NCBI RefSeq assembly: GCF_000384335.2 | Contig: NZ_KQ031382.1 | Location: forward strand, 620,001 to 684,000 | Direction: 5' to 3' | Source of the DNA: Hyphomicrobium sp. 99 | GTDB taxonomy: Bacteria > Pseudomonadota > Alphaproteobacteria > Rhizobiales > Hyphomicrobiaceae | DNA: 64,000 nt | In this document: positions 42,853-50,608 of the stretch, piece after piece | Layout of the letters: every line of letters begins with the position of its first letter | How positions within the stretch are numbered: the first letter of the stretch is position 1 | Notes under the pieces: generated by a model | Told to the model about the DNA's origin: nothing | The model's input: only the letters and a program-made list of their open reading frames with translations | Database searches by the model: none | Made by a program: the position numbers and the translations under genes

Positions 42853-43320
42853 TCAGTTCGAGACGTCTTGGTCTTCACCTGTACCGCCCGCGCTATTATC
42901 GCGTCCCAAAGTGTACACTTCAGGACCACCGCCCGGCCCGGGAAATCTATATTGATAAGGGCGACCCCACGGATCTATCAGTCCCTGAGCTTTTTTGAGG
43001 TAAGGGCCCTTCCAATTTCCAGCGCGCGGCGGCGCTTGGACCAAAGCGTTGAGGCCGGCCTGTTGTGAAGGAAAGGTGCCATTGTCCAAGGCATAGAGTT
43101 CAAGCGCCGTCGAAATAGCCGAGATCTGCGCCTTGGACGTCTCGGTGCGGGCCTTGCCGAGATAGTGAAGAACTTGCGGAGCCACGACCGTCGCCAGAAG
43201 CGCGATAATTCCAAGAACTACAAGGAGTTCGAGAAGCGTAAATCCGGCATCGGCCTTTGCGTTCTTATTTATAGCCGCATTAGCTGCTTTGCCTTTGCTG
43301 AACCGAGCAGAGATTTTCAT
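42853..43320 (-). CDS. gspG: T2SS major pseudopilin GspG
   Basis: A 155-residue major pseudopilin with leader ending DAG/FTLLELLVVLGIIALLATVVAP (Glu5). The C-terminal Ca-binding type fold shows TFPSQQAGLNALVQAPP, GPYLKKAQGLIDPWGRPYQYR and PEVYTLGRDNSAGG. It assembles into the pseudopilus shaft. Unusually it is read against gspE-J and shares its strand with the prepilin peptidase upstream. The ATG at 43320 is chosen for a short basic leader; the ribosome site is weak. Confidence 0.92.
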   Translation of the reverse strand: MKISARFSKGKAANAAINKNAKADAGFTLLELLVVLGIIALLATVVAPQVLHYLGKARTETSKAQISAISTALELYALDNGTFPSQQAGLNALVQAPPRAGNWKGPYLKKAQGLIDPWGRPYQYRFPGPGGGPEVYTLGRDNSAGGTGEDQDVSN

Positions 43321-43363
43321 TGAAAACATCCCAATCCCGCACGCAAAAAAGTCTGAATCTGAA

Positions 43364-43975
43364 TCAGACCAAAGGCCCATATAGCCAAACAAACCATAGA
43401 CCAAAGGATATAAATGGCCCGAATGGAATTCGGGTCTCTCGTGTTACGTCAATTCCAATTAGTTTTGCAAGCAAAGCGCCAGTCACCGCCGACACGCTGG
43501 AGATGAGCAGTGTGCTGGGTAATCCGACAATGCCGAGCCAGGCTCCGGAAGCCGCCAAAAGCTTCGCATCTCCGAGCCCCAGTCCGTCTTTGTTTCGAAA
43601 ATAGCGATAGAACTGGGAGATCCCGTAGAGCATGAGGAAGCCAAGTACGGCTGCCGCCACATGCCAGAGCGCTTGTTCCCAAGAACCGACTGAAGTTACG
43701 AGAATACCAACAACAGCAAGCGGTAACGTTAGAATATCGGGCAACCGTTGGATCTGAATATCGATTGCGCTGAGGAGCGCGAGCGTCGCGGCCAGGCAGA
43801 GTGAGATGGCGATCGCGCCCGCAGAAACCTCTTCCGAAAGGGCCGGCGCACCGGTGAGCAAGTACAATAGACAGAAGCCCGCGAACAGCGCCGCGGAGCG
43901 GCCGCCCGATCCATGAAGGTGTTCAGCCTTCAGGCTGTCCCGAAATCGTTTGAGAGCGGTCGTGCTATCGGGCAT
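43364..43975 (-). CDS. Short prepilin peptidase (A24 family, GspO-like)
   Basis: A 203-residue membrane aspartyl protease with about six helices. Catalytic Asp sites are in SAIDIQIQRLPDILTLP and in GLGDAKLLAASGAW. It has only the peptidase domain; the N-terminal N-methyltransferase domain with zinc cysteines of typical GspO/PilD is missing. It would cleave the leaders of all eight pseudopilins coded here but might not methylate them. It lies directly upstream of gspG. Confidence 0.85.
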   Translation of the reverse strand: MPDSTTALKRFRDSLKAEHLHGSGGRSAALFAGFCLLYLLTGAPALSEEVSAGAIAISLCLAATLALLSAIDIQIQRLPDILTLPLAVVGILVTSVGSWEQALWHVAAAVLGFLMLYGISQFYRYFRNKDGLGLGDAKLLAASGAWLGIVGLPSTLLISSVSAVTGALLAKLIGIDVTRETRIPFGPFISFGLWFVWLYGPLV

Positions 43976-44266
43976 GCGAATAAATACCGATGGGTCTAAA
44001 GCTTTAATGTTTGAAATTGATACCGCGTGCGAAGCAGGAATGCATCGTCGAATCTTTCTTGACTCTATTTGGGTAAAACCACGCTCCCAACTTCAATAGC
44101 GAAATTTCCGAAGTGCCATTATAATTAAGTTGCCAATCGAACGCGTCGGGAGCTTATTTACAGTGTGCGGAGAAAAGAGGCGGTCCATCACATTTTGTGA
44201 GCTGCTTTGGCCGCGTACTTGCATTGCATGAAGAGGTTTTTGCGTAACGGGTAACGAGTTTCTTGT

Positions 44267-45370
44267 ATGTTAGCGTCGATTTCCGATCCGCTCTCACGCT
44301 TTTTTACGTGGTGGGGCTCAGAGCTGACCGGCATCCTGTCGCCGGCACCTGTGGTCGCTTCAGATAACCCCAATCTATATACGGTCGCCGTGCTTGAGTC
44401 CGGTGGCTATCGTTTGATCGAGCCTCGGAAGCCGCGCACCTCCTCGAATATCGCGAACGAAGCCGCACTTTCGTTGTCGGAAATATTGTCGCTCGTCGCA
44501 TCCGTTGGGCGTGCAAACCGGTCGGCAACGATCGGCATCCGTGTTCCGCAACGGGCGTGCTTCGTGCGCAATGTCACTCTTCCCGGCGCCGCAGCTCGCG
44601 ATTTCCCAGTGCTTCTCTCTCTCGATTTGGAGCGCACCACCCCGTTCAAGCAGAAGGACGTATATACCGCACACACGGTCGACCCATCGCGAAGCGGTGG
44701 GGGGAGGCAGTCGCTTCGGCAATACATTATCAAGCGATCGCTCGTGGATGGGCTGAAGTCCGACATTGAAGCTCTAGGGCTCAAGGTTACGTCTCTCGAA
44801 TGCATCGATGCGGCCGGGGCCATCGCTCCAATAAACTTTCTCGAAGTTCCAAGCGGCCGCGACGCGAGTTTGAGGATGAAGTTGCTTCTTGGGCTTGCCA
44901 GTTGCGCTGTCGTTCTCGCCGCAGCCGGCGCATATATTGATGTCTCGAGACACGAAGCGGCGCTGGAGCTGTTGCAGTCCGAAACGGCGCGTCTGAAGGA
45001 CGAAGCGCAGTCCGTTCGCGACATGACAGCGAAATATCAAACGACGGCCTCGGCAATTGCGAGCTTCAATCAACTCCGGCGGGAAACGGTTTCGCGCGTC
45101 GCGATTCTGGAAGAGCTGACGCGGCTTCTGCCCGATTCTGCTTGGGTGAGCGACGTCAAGATCAGCGGAGCGACGGTGGACATCTCCGGCCTCGCGACGT
45201 CCGCAAGCGCAATCGTGCCGATCCTCGAGAAATCCCCTCTCTTTGTTGACGCGACTTCGACCTCGGCCCTCACATTCGATCCTCTTCAAGATAAGGAACG
45301 CTTCGGCATTCGCGTGCGCTTGCGCAACGTCGCAGAAGAAGTCGAGAAGGCAGGGGAAGAAGCGCAATGA
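44267..45370 (+). CDS. gspL: T2SS inner-membrane protein GspL-like
   Basis: A 367-residue bitopic protein. The cytosolic part (about 45-205) resembles the actin-like domain of GspL/PilM. A single membrane helix (about 205-225, LLLGLASCAVVLAAAGAYI) is followed by a coiled coil (HEAALELLQSETARLKDEAQSVRD) and a PilN/GspL ferredoxin-like periplasmic domain (ILEELTRLLPDSAWVSDVKISG). It links GspE to the platform. The start at 44267 is the first in frame, and the 290 bp upstream are a divergent promoter region without other genes. Confidence 0.82.
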   Translation: MLASISDPLSRFFTWWGSELTGILSPAPVVASDNPNLYTVAVLESGGYRLIEPRKPRTSSNIANEAALSLSEILSLVASVGRANRSATIGIRVPQRACFVRNVTLPGAAARDFPVLLSLDLERTTPFKQKDVYTAHTVDPSRSGGGRQSLRQYIIKRSLVDGLKSDIEALGLKVTSLECIDAAGAIAPINFLEVPSGRDASLRMKLLLGLASCAVVLAAAGAYIDVSRHEAALELLQSETARLKDEAQSVRDMTAKYQTTASAIASFNQLRRETVSRVAILEELTRLLPDSAWVSDVKISGATVDISGLATSASAIVPILEKSPLFVDATSTSALTFDPLQDKERFGIRVRLRNVAEEVEKAGEEAQ

Positions 45371-45945
45371 TTTACCGCATCACAAAACCCATGCGGCAGC
45401 TTATTGCGGTTGGTCTCGCGCTGCTCGTCTTCGGCTGTGTGGCAGCTGCCGTTGTAATCCCGCTTGCGAGTCCCGTTTCCGAGGTCAAGGACAGTATCGA
45501 ACGCGAGCGGAGCGTGCTGGGCCGATTGCAGACGATCGTCGACGATCGCGATAATATTCAAAATTTTGACCGGCGTGCGGAAGCCGCGCGCAACAGCGGT
45601 CTGTTCATCGTAGGTGAGAGCGAAGCTATTCGACTCGCATCGGTGCAGTCGCAGTTATCCCAGATCATGGCGGCGAATGGCGTGAAACCCCGATTGACGC
45701 GAGGTCTCCCCGGCCGTGATCGCAACGAGCTGCACCTAGTCGGTGCGCAAGTTCAAATCAGCGCGCCCATTGAAAAATTGCAAAAGGTTCTTCTCGACAT
45801 CGAGGGGCATCAACCGGCTTTGCTCGTCGACTATCTGCAAATCACGCCGTCCTCTCTTGGTGGCGTGTCGAACGACGACGAAGCCGGCGCCCTCGATGCT
45901 AGATTTGATGTGTACGCAGTAGCGTTACGTTCGAAGAGTGAGTGA
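45367..45945 (+). CDS. gspM: T2SS inner-membrane protein GspM-like
   Basis: A 192-residue bitopic protein: short cytosolic tail, helix (about 12-32, LIAVGLALLVFGCVAAAVVI), coiled coil (VSEVKDSIERERSVLGRLQTIV) and ferredoxin-like domain (ELHLVGAQVQISAPIEKLQKVLLDIEGHQPALLVDYLQI), matching the GspMb-type family. Start overlaps the gspL stop (ATGA). It partners GspL and GspC. Confidence 0.8.
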   Translation: MIYRITKPMRQLIAVGLALLVFGCVAAAVVIPLASPVSEVKDSIERERSVLGRLQTIVDDRDNIQNFDRRAEAARNSGLFIVGESEAIRLASVQSQLSQIMAANGVKPRLTRGLPGRDRNELHLVGAQVQISAPIEKLQKVLLDIEGHQPALLVDYLQITPSSLGGVSNDDEAGALDARFDVYAVALRSKSE

Positions 45946-45946
45946 T

Positions 45947-46510
45947 ATGTTAGCGGGCAAGATTAGAGACATTTCGGGTGGTCATATGATTATGGCAGCC
46001 CTCGTAGTGACGAACGCCGCCTTTGCATATTTCGCCTGGGATCAATGGTCCAAGCCGATTGATATCTCGGCTGATCTCGACGGCGTGGAGGGCGGTGACA
46101 AAGCGGTTTCTGAGGGAGGCGAGACCACTATCGCTCCACCGCCGCGGGCCGGTAATCTCTCTCAGACGACGGCACGGCCGATATTCAACTCGTCGCGCCG
46201 TCCCATCGAACCGAAGAAGATCACGGTCGCCGAACCTGCTCCTCAATCAATGGTGCCAGCAGTGTCCCCGGATCAGTTGCTGCTTGTCGGCATACTTCAC
46301 ACCGGCGTGGGCGATGACCGTGCTTTGATCCGAGAATCAAGCGGGGCTGCCGGCAGCTGGGTATTCATCGGCGACTCGATCGAGGGTTGGCGCGTCCGCG
46401 CCATCAGAAGCGAAATGGCTGTTATAGAAAACGAAGGCAAGCAGTACGAACTGCGAATTTCTTACAACACGCCGATAACTGACAACAAGGTAACGGCCTT
46501 CAATCGCTGA
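45947..46510 (+). CDS. T2SS GspC/GspN-like inner-membrane protein
   Basis: A 187-residue bitopic protein: helix about 10-28, a Pro/acidic linker, then TTARPIFNSSRRP and a homology-region domain (LLLVGILHTGVGDDRALI, GSWVFIGDSIEGWRVRAIRSEMAVIENEGKQYELRI), as in the HR domain of GspC that touches the secretin N0 domain. There is no PDZ domain. It follows gspM (GTG at 45938 would overlap it; ATG at 45947 also fits). It is the candidate bridge to GspD or to the separate STN protein. Confidence 0.72.
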   Translation: MLAGKIRDISGGHMIMAALVVTNAAFAYFAWDQWSKPIDISADLDGVEGGDKAVSEGGETTIAPPPRAGNLSQTTARPIFNSSRRPIEPKKITVAEPAPQSMVPAVSPDQLLLVGILHTGVGDDRALIRESSGAAGSWVFIGDSIEGWRVRAIRSEMAVIENEGKQYELRISYNTPITDNKVTAFNR

Positions 46511-47572
46511 TTACTCGGGCATTTTTTGCATGCCCTGCTTCTCGTGAGAAGCAACGCCTGTTGTCGGTTGCGGACGGGACAGCGAAGTGACGTATGAGAG
46601 TACGTCCTCCGCATCGGATGGCGAAAGTCCCAGATTCGGCATCCGCACTGCGGGAAATTTTTCCGCAAGGCGCATAGCGATCGGATCCAGCCGCGCGAAC
46701 ATCAGATCGGGTCGCGAAACAAAGCTCTTGATCCACTCACGATCGCGACGGCTTGCAACGTTCTTCAAATCCGGCCCGGCGCGATCTCCGCCGCCGACCG
46801 TATGGCAACCGGCGCACATGCTGGCAAATAGCATTTGGCCTGGAGCCAATTCGACGGCCCCGGGTTCCGCGGCGCTTGCAGAAGCGTCCGCGAGCCTGAA
46901 ATCGGGGTCCATCGAACGAATAGTAAGGGCCAGCTGATCGAGATCGCCAAACACCGAATCGCGCGACCAGCTGCCCAGGCTGTCGTTGCCGAGAAGTATC
47001 TCCTGCTTGTGATCTTTTAGGCTTTTGGCCCTTTCACCGAGCTTGTAGCGAAGGGCGGCGATGTCTTCAGGTTTGCCCGTCAGGAAGCGCCATCCCGGTC
47101 CCACGTGAAAGGCCCCGGCGTGCTTCTTCAGCTCAGCGGGACCGTCGTGCTCGGGATCGATCGAGATCGAATACATGAAGAAATCGCGGCCAACCGCATC
47201 GCCAAGTTTCTCCTGCAGCATCGCGAGTCGTGACGTCGTCAGCGGACAAATTTGCGAGCAGCTCGTATAGATGAAATTGATGATGACCTTCTTGCCTTTG
47301 ATAAGGTCGTCGTAGAACCGAAACCGGTTGCCGTCCTGATCGACAACCGGAACATTCGGCATGTAATTTCCGCCCCAACGGGCATCCGCATTGGCCGTCG
47401 AGAATGATGAGTCGGTGCTCGTCGCGATGCCGGAACTTCGCCAAGCCCACGTAAGGCCGGCTGCGCCCGCTACTGTCATTGCGACAACGGCGGCCGCCAC
47501 CGGCAGGCCGGAAAGTTTCAAAATACGCACGATCTCTCCATCAAAGCGCAAGCCAACTCGAGCTATCCGCAA
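46511..47572 (-). CDS. SCO1-like thioredoxin fold fused to cytochrome c
   Basis: A 353-residue membrane-anchored periplasmic protein. Hydrophobic anchor about 22-42; SCO1/SenC domain about 65-225 with C105-S-Q-I-C109 and His188, the three copper ligands of SCO proteins; then a class I cytochrome c (C253-A-G-C-H257, Met311 in AVRMPNLGLS). SCO proteins deliver copper or reduce thiols of copper enzymes; the fused cytochrome could supply or accept electrons. It follows the multicopper oxidase by 35 bp in the same operon, so it may metallate or couple to it. Confidence 0.88.
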   Translation of the reverse strand: MRIARVGLRFDGEIVRILKLSGLPVAAAVVAMTVAGAAGLTWAWRSSGIATSTDSSFSTANADARWGGNYMPNVPVVDQDGNRFRFYDDLIKGKKVIINFIYTSCSQICPLTTSRLAMLQEKLGDAVGRDFFMYSISIDPEHDGPAELKKHAGAFHVGPGWRFLTGKPEDIAALRYKLGERAKSLKDHKQEILLGNDSLGSWSRDSVFGDLDQLALTIRSMDPDFRLADASASAAEPGAVELAPGQMLFASMCAGCHTVGGGDRAGPDLKNVASRRDREWIKSFVSRPDLMFARLDPIAMRLAEKFPAVRMPNLGLSPSDAEDVLSYVTSLSRPQPTTGVASHEKQGMQKMPE

Positions 47573-47607
47573 GAGTTTGAGCCCGGCATATCAGATCCAA
47601 ATCGCTC

Positions 47608-50052
47608 TCAGCCTTTGCCCGAGGACTTTGAGCTGCTGCTGGATGCCGACGAACTGCCTGAGGAGGAGCCGCTGCCGCTACCGCTAACGTTCTGCGTGAA
47701 GAACTTCGTGTTCGCGGGATCGCCTTCCGGCTGAACTTGCGGTGTCGTCCAGACAATCCCGTCTTCGGTCGGATTTGGCGTCGGCGTGATCGCTGTGCGT
47801 TCGCCACCCAGAACCTGGATACGCATCAACAGCGCGAAGTCTTCATGGACCGTGTTGTGGCAGTGGTTCACATACGATCCGCCGTACTCGCCGAAGCGAA
47901 CCTGGAATTGCACCTGGCCCGACGGCCGCAAACGCCATACGTCCTTTCGCACCAGTTTCTCGGTCGCCGGGATGCTGTCTTTGCCACGGTTCATCGTGAC
48001 GCCTTCTTCGAAATGAAGATGAATCGGATGATCCCATCCGCCGCCTCCATTTATGTACGTCCAATGCTCTGCCTCACCGGGCTTCAGCGGCGTAATGAGT
48101 TCAGATATCCGGTTTGCGTTCATGGAATGAGCGGATTGACCGTTCACCTTTATGATCCACGGGAATCCCTGAACCACTTCGGAGCAGTCGGGTGTGCACT
48201 GTCCGTTGGCTCCACGCGAATCGCCGTTGCCGCGGCCAAACTCGACGACGCGCGTGCGAACGGGAGTGATGATCGGAATTTGCTCCGTGAGGACGCCTGG
48301 AACCTGGCTGAGATCCGGGTCGGTCGCGCGGAGGGTAAGCGTCGGATCGTCCACGCTCTGAAGCTGGCTGACGATCTTGAATTTCAAGTTTTTTCCGACA
48401 ACGGGGTCGGACGACTTTCCGGCGAACGCATCGGCAAGCGAGAGGGCATTGTCAGGTTTGTTGCCGCTTGTCTGCTGCAGAACATTGACAAGGAACAGTT
48501 CGTCCCCGACGCGATATTTCGAAAAATCGACGACGATGTCATACCGCTCGGCGATTCCTTGCTGGTCGAGCTGGGTCAATGTCAGCGGATTGACGACGAG
48601 GTTGCCGTCGTTGGCGATGAATTGGAAAGGAACCGCCTTCGCCTTCGAATCCGCGATGGCCAGCTGAATGAAACGCGACATGCTGGCGTTCAAAATGCGG
48701 AAGCGGTATTTCCGGGGCAGCACTTCCATCACCGGTTTGTAGGCGAAATTGACGAGCGGAAGATCGCCGATGAATCCGTCGGTCGTGAAAATATCGAAGA
48801 AATACTGGCCGCTGGAATCGGTGGCGCCATCGGAATGGACGATATTGACGTCGAAATCCGAATTGCCCCAATCGCGCGCGTATCCGCTTGGAAGGCGCAG
48901 GTTGACCGCATCGCCGCGGGCATTTCCTAAGGGTCTTTCGTTGCCGCGATCCCGTCCACTGTAAACATTGTTCATCATGAGATTGCCCTTGTAGACATTC
49001 TCAGCGGTGAAGAAGAAGCGGTGGTCGTGGGCCCACATCGTGCCGACGAGCTCTTTCCAATCGCCCGGAACGTTGACGAGGCCACCGTTGCCGTCCGGAC
49101 CTGACGCCCTGTCATCTGACGCATCGGTGTTTATGTAATCGCGCCGCGCGAGCGTCATGCTCCAGCGGTAATCATAGAAGGTGCCAGGGTAATGATGGAC
49201 GTTTGCCGCGCCGTCGCTCTCCGCACCGTTGTGCATATTATGGAAATGCAGCTGGCTCTGGTTGCGTCCAAATCCGCCGTTCTGCGTTTGATCCGTCGGC
49301 AGGCGGTTATAGATGCGCATCATCGTCGGCTCGCCGTAGCGGAGCTTGATGAGGGGCGGCGGCATCACGCCCCGTGCGTTCGCGCCCGTTCCATAGCACC
49401 AGACACTGTTGGGATTCTGCGACGGCAATAGCGGATGGAACTTGGTCCCGTCCTGGCATTGGGCGAGGGACATGTAATATCCGGTCTTTGGAAAGTACTC
49501 GTCCCAACGTTGATGCGAAAAGGCCTCTCCGGGCGGCCGGCCTTCCATCGGCCCACGCTGGGTCGTTGGATTTACATACGGATTTCCATTCGACGACGGA
49601 TTTTTGTTGGATTGGCCGGACTGATAGTTCGTGTAGTCGTCATGGTAGGAAAGCCGCTTGCATCGATCGACGGGTTGGCCCCAATCGCCCTGGTGAAGTT
49701 TCGGATCTGTGGCGGCCAGATCTGCGGGGTTGGAGCTTCCGCTCGGCGTCACGCGGGTCATACTGAACGGCGCTTGCTCACGGAGGCGTGGCAGAGGCTG
49801 CGTAAAGGGGGTCGCTGCGCCAAGTGGCGTCCGCGGCACTCCGGTCGGTCCGGATGCGAAGGCGCTACGCGCGAACGGGCTGAGGCCGTTCTTCGCTATC
49901 AGCACGCCGCCCGCCGTAAACAGGCCCAATCTGAAAAGATCGCGCTTTGTAATTTGACCGTCTGCCAGCGCCTTTACGATCTCGGCGCGATTCCTGCGCG
50001 CATTTTCGGCTTCGCGCTGACGAATTTTGGACGCGTCCTTGGGAAGGTACAT
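47608..50052 (-). CDS. Large multicopper oxidase with Ser-rich tail
   Basis: An 814-residue exported multicopper oxidase. The copper ligands are complete: H269-F-H271 (LHFHNMHN), H342-D-H344 (WAHDHRFF), H675-P-I-H678-L-H680, and H730-C731-H732-NTV-H736 with Leu/Met 741-743 for type 1 copper. The N-terminus (about 1-70) has a Tat-like leader with Lys36-Arg37 (TKRDLFRLGLFTAGG) in place of twin Arg. The C-terminus ends in about 24 residues of Gly/Ser. Substrate is unknown; manganese or iron oxidation is possible because several bacterial Mn oxidases are multicopper oxidases exported by T2SS. The ATG at 50052 fits the leader better than upstream in-frame starts. It stands between gspC and gspD. 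Confidence 0.9.
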   Translation of the reverse strand: MYLPKDASKIRQREAENARRNRAEIVKALADGQITKRDLFRLGLFTAGGVLIAKNGLSPFARSAFASGPTGVPRTPLGAATPFTQPLPRLREQAPFSMTRVTPSGSSNPADLAATDPKLHQGDWGQPVDRCKRLSYHDDYTNYQSGQSNKNPSSNGNPYVNPTTQRGPMEGRPPGEAFSHQRWDEYFPKTGYYMSLAQCQDGTKFHPLLPSQNPNSVWCYGTGANARGVMPPPLIKLRYGEPTMMRIYNRLPTDQTQNGGFGRNQSQLHFHNMHNGAESDGAANVHHYPGTFYDYRWSMTLARRDYINTDASDDRASGPDGNGGLVNVPGDWKELVGTMWAHDHRFFFTAENVYKGNLMMNNVYSGRDRGNERPLGNARGDAVNLRLPSGYARDWGNSDFDVNIVHSDGATDSSGQYFFDIFTTDGFIGDLPLVNFAYKPVMEVLPRKYRFRILNASMSRFIQLAIADSKAKAVPFQFIANDGNLVVNPLTLTQLDQQGIAERYDIVVDFSKYRVGDELFLVNVLQQTSGNKPDNALSLADAFAGKSSDPVVGKNLKFKIVSQLQSVDDPTLTLRATDPDLSQVPGVLTEQIPIITPVRTRVVEFGRGNGDSRGANGQCTPDCSEVVQGFPWIIKVNGQSAHSMNANRISELITPLKPGEAEHWTYINGGGGWDHPIHLHFEEGVTMNRGKDSIPATEKLVRKDVWRLRPSGQVQFQVRFGEYGGSYVNHCHNTVHEDFALLMRIQVLGGERTAITPTPNPTEDGIVWTTPQVQPEGDPANTKFFTQNVSGSGSGSSSGSSSASSSSSKSSGKG

Positions 50053-50608
50053 TGAAAAAGCCCCGCACGCTGGATGAAAAAATCGACCTGACCTGCCCGG
50101 CAATTCGCCCGGCTCCGACACCTCGGTTCCCTGCCAAGGCAGCTCCGCGGTGCACCCCGAGTTAGCGGCAAACTCTTCATTCCCGCTACGCACCTGTTTC
50201 CGGGTGATTAGGTCGCCCGATCAGGCCCATTTGTCTTGATTGCCATCGGACTTTGGTCTGATGCGATTGGGCAGCCTTTGCTGTGTAATTTCACAGATCG
50301 CCCGCCGAGGCAGCGATATTCAACAAAGGCCTCTAGCTTTTCATCCAATCGGCGACGGAATTGAGGGGCAAGCCGAAAGGCAATTATACAACAGATGCGG
50401 ACGGAGCTGCCGAGGACATCGGCACGTGTTTGCGCAATGAGACGTATGCAAATATTGCTATCTGCCGTGGGCTAATTTTTACTTCGGGCTGGGGACTCAT
50501 TTTTCGGCGGCGAGTGAGCGACAATTGTTTCGAAGGATTGTGTTAATCCCGCGTATAAATGCGATTAGGTGGCTAAGCGGCGGCTGCGAATCGCGCCAGA
50601 GAGTAGGG
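50053..50608. other. Divergent promoter region of the oxidase and gspD
   Basis: About 555 bp without a gene, between two divergent starts. It contains the inverted repeat CTGTG-TAATTT-CACAG and several AT-rich tracts (about 50380-50550) suitable for promoters. Frames crossing the region lack support. Confidence 0.45.
50281..50296. promoter_or_regulatory. Inverted repeat between oxidase and gspD
   Basis: CTGTGTAATTTCACAG has perfect 5-bp arms and a 6-bp spacer. It is 229 bp upstream of the oxidase start and 313 bp upstream of gspD. It does not have CRP spacing (TGTGA-N6-TCACA). The binding protein is unknown. Confidence 0.3.

Noticed and set aside
47737..48930. A 397-codon open frame on the plus strand
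   Set aside because: It lies wholly opposite the multicopper oxidase gene, whose copper motifs are complete; it has no recognisable domain and is a GC-driven shadow.
50282..50295. Fifth copy of the mobile-element repeat
   Set aside because: TGTGTAATTTCACA shares only the TGTG/CACA ends and is shorter; treated as a separate inverted repeat. It also lacks CRP spacing.
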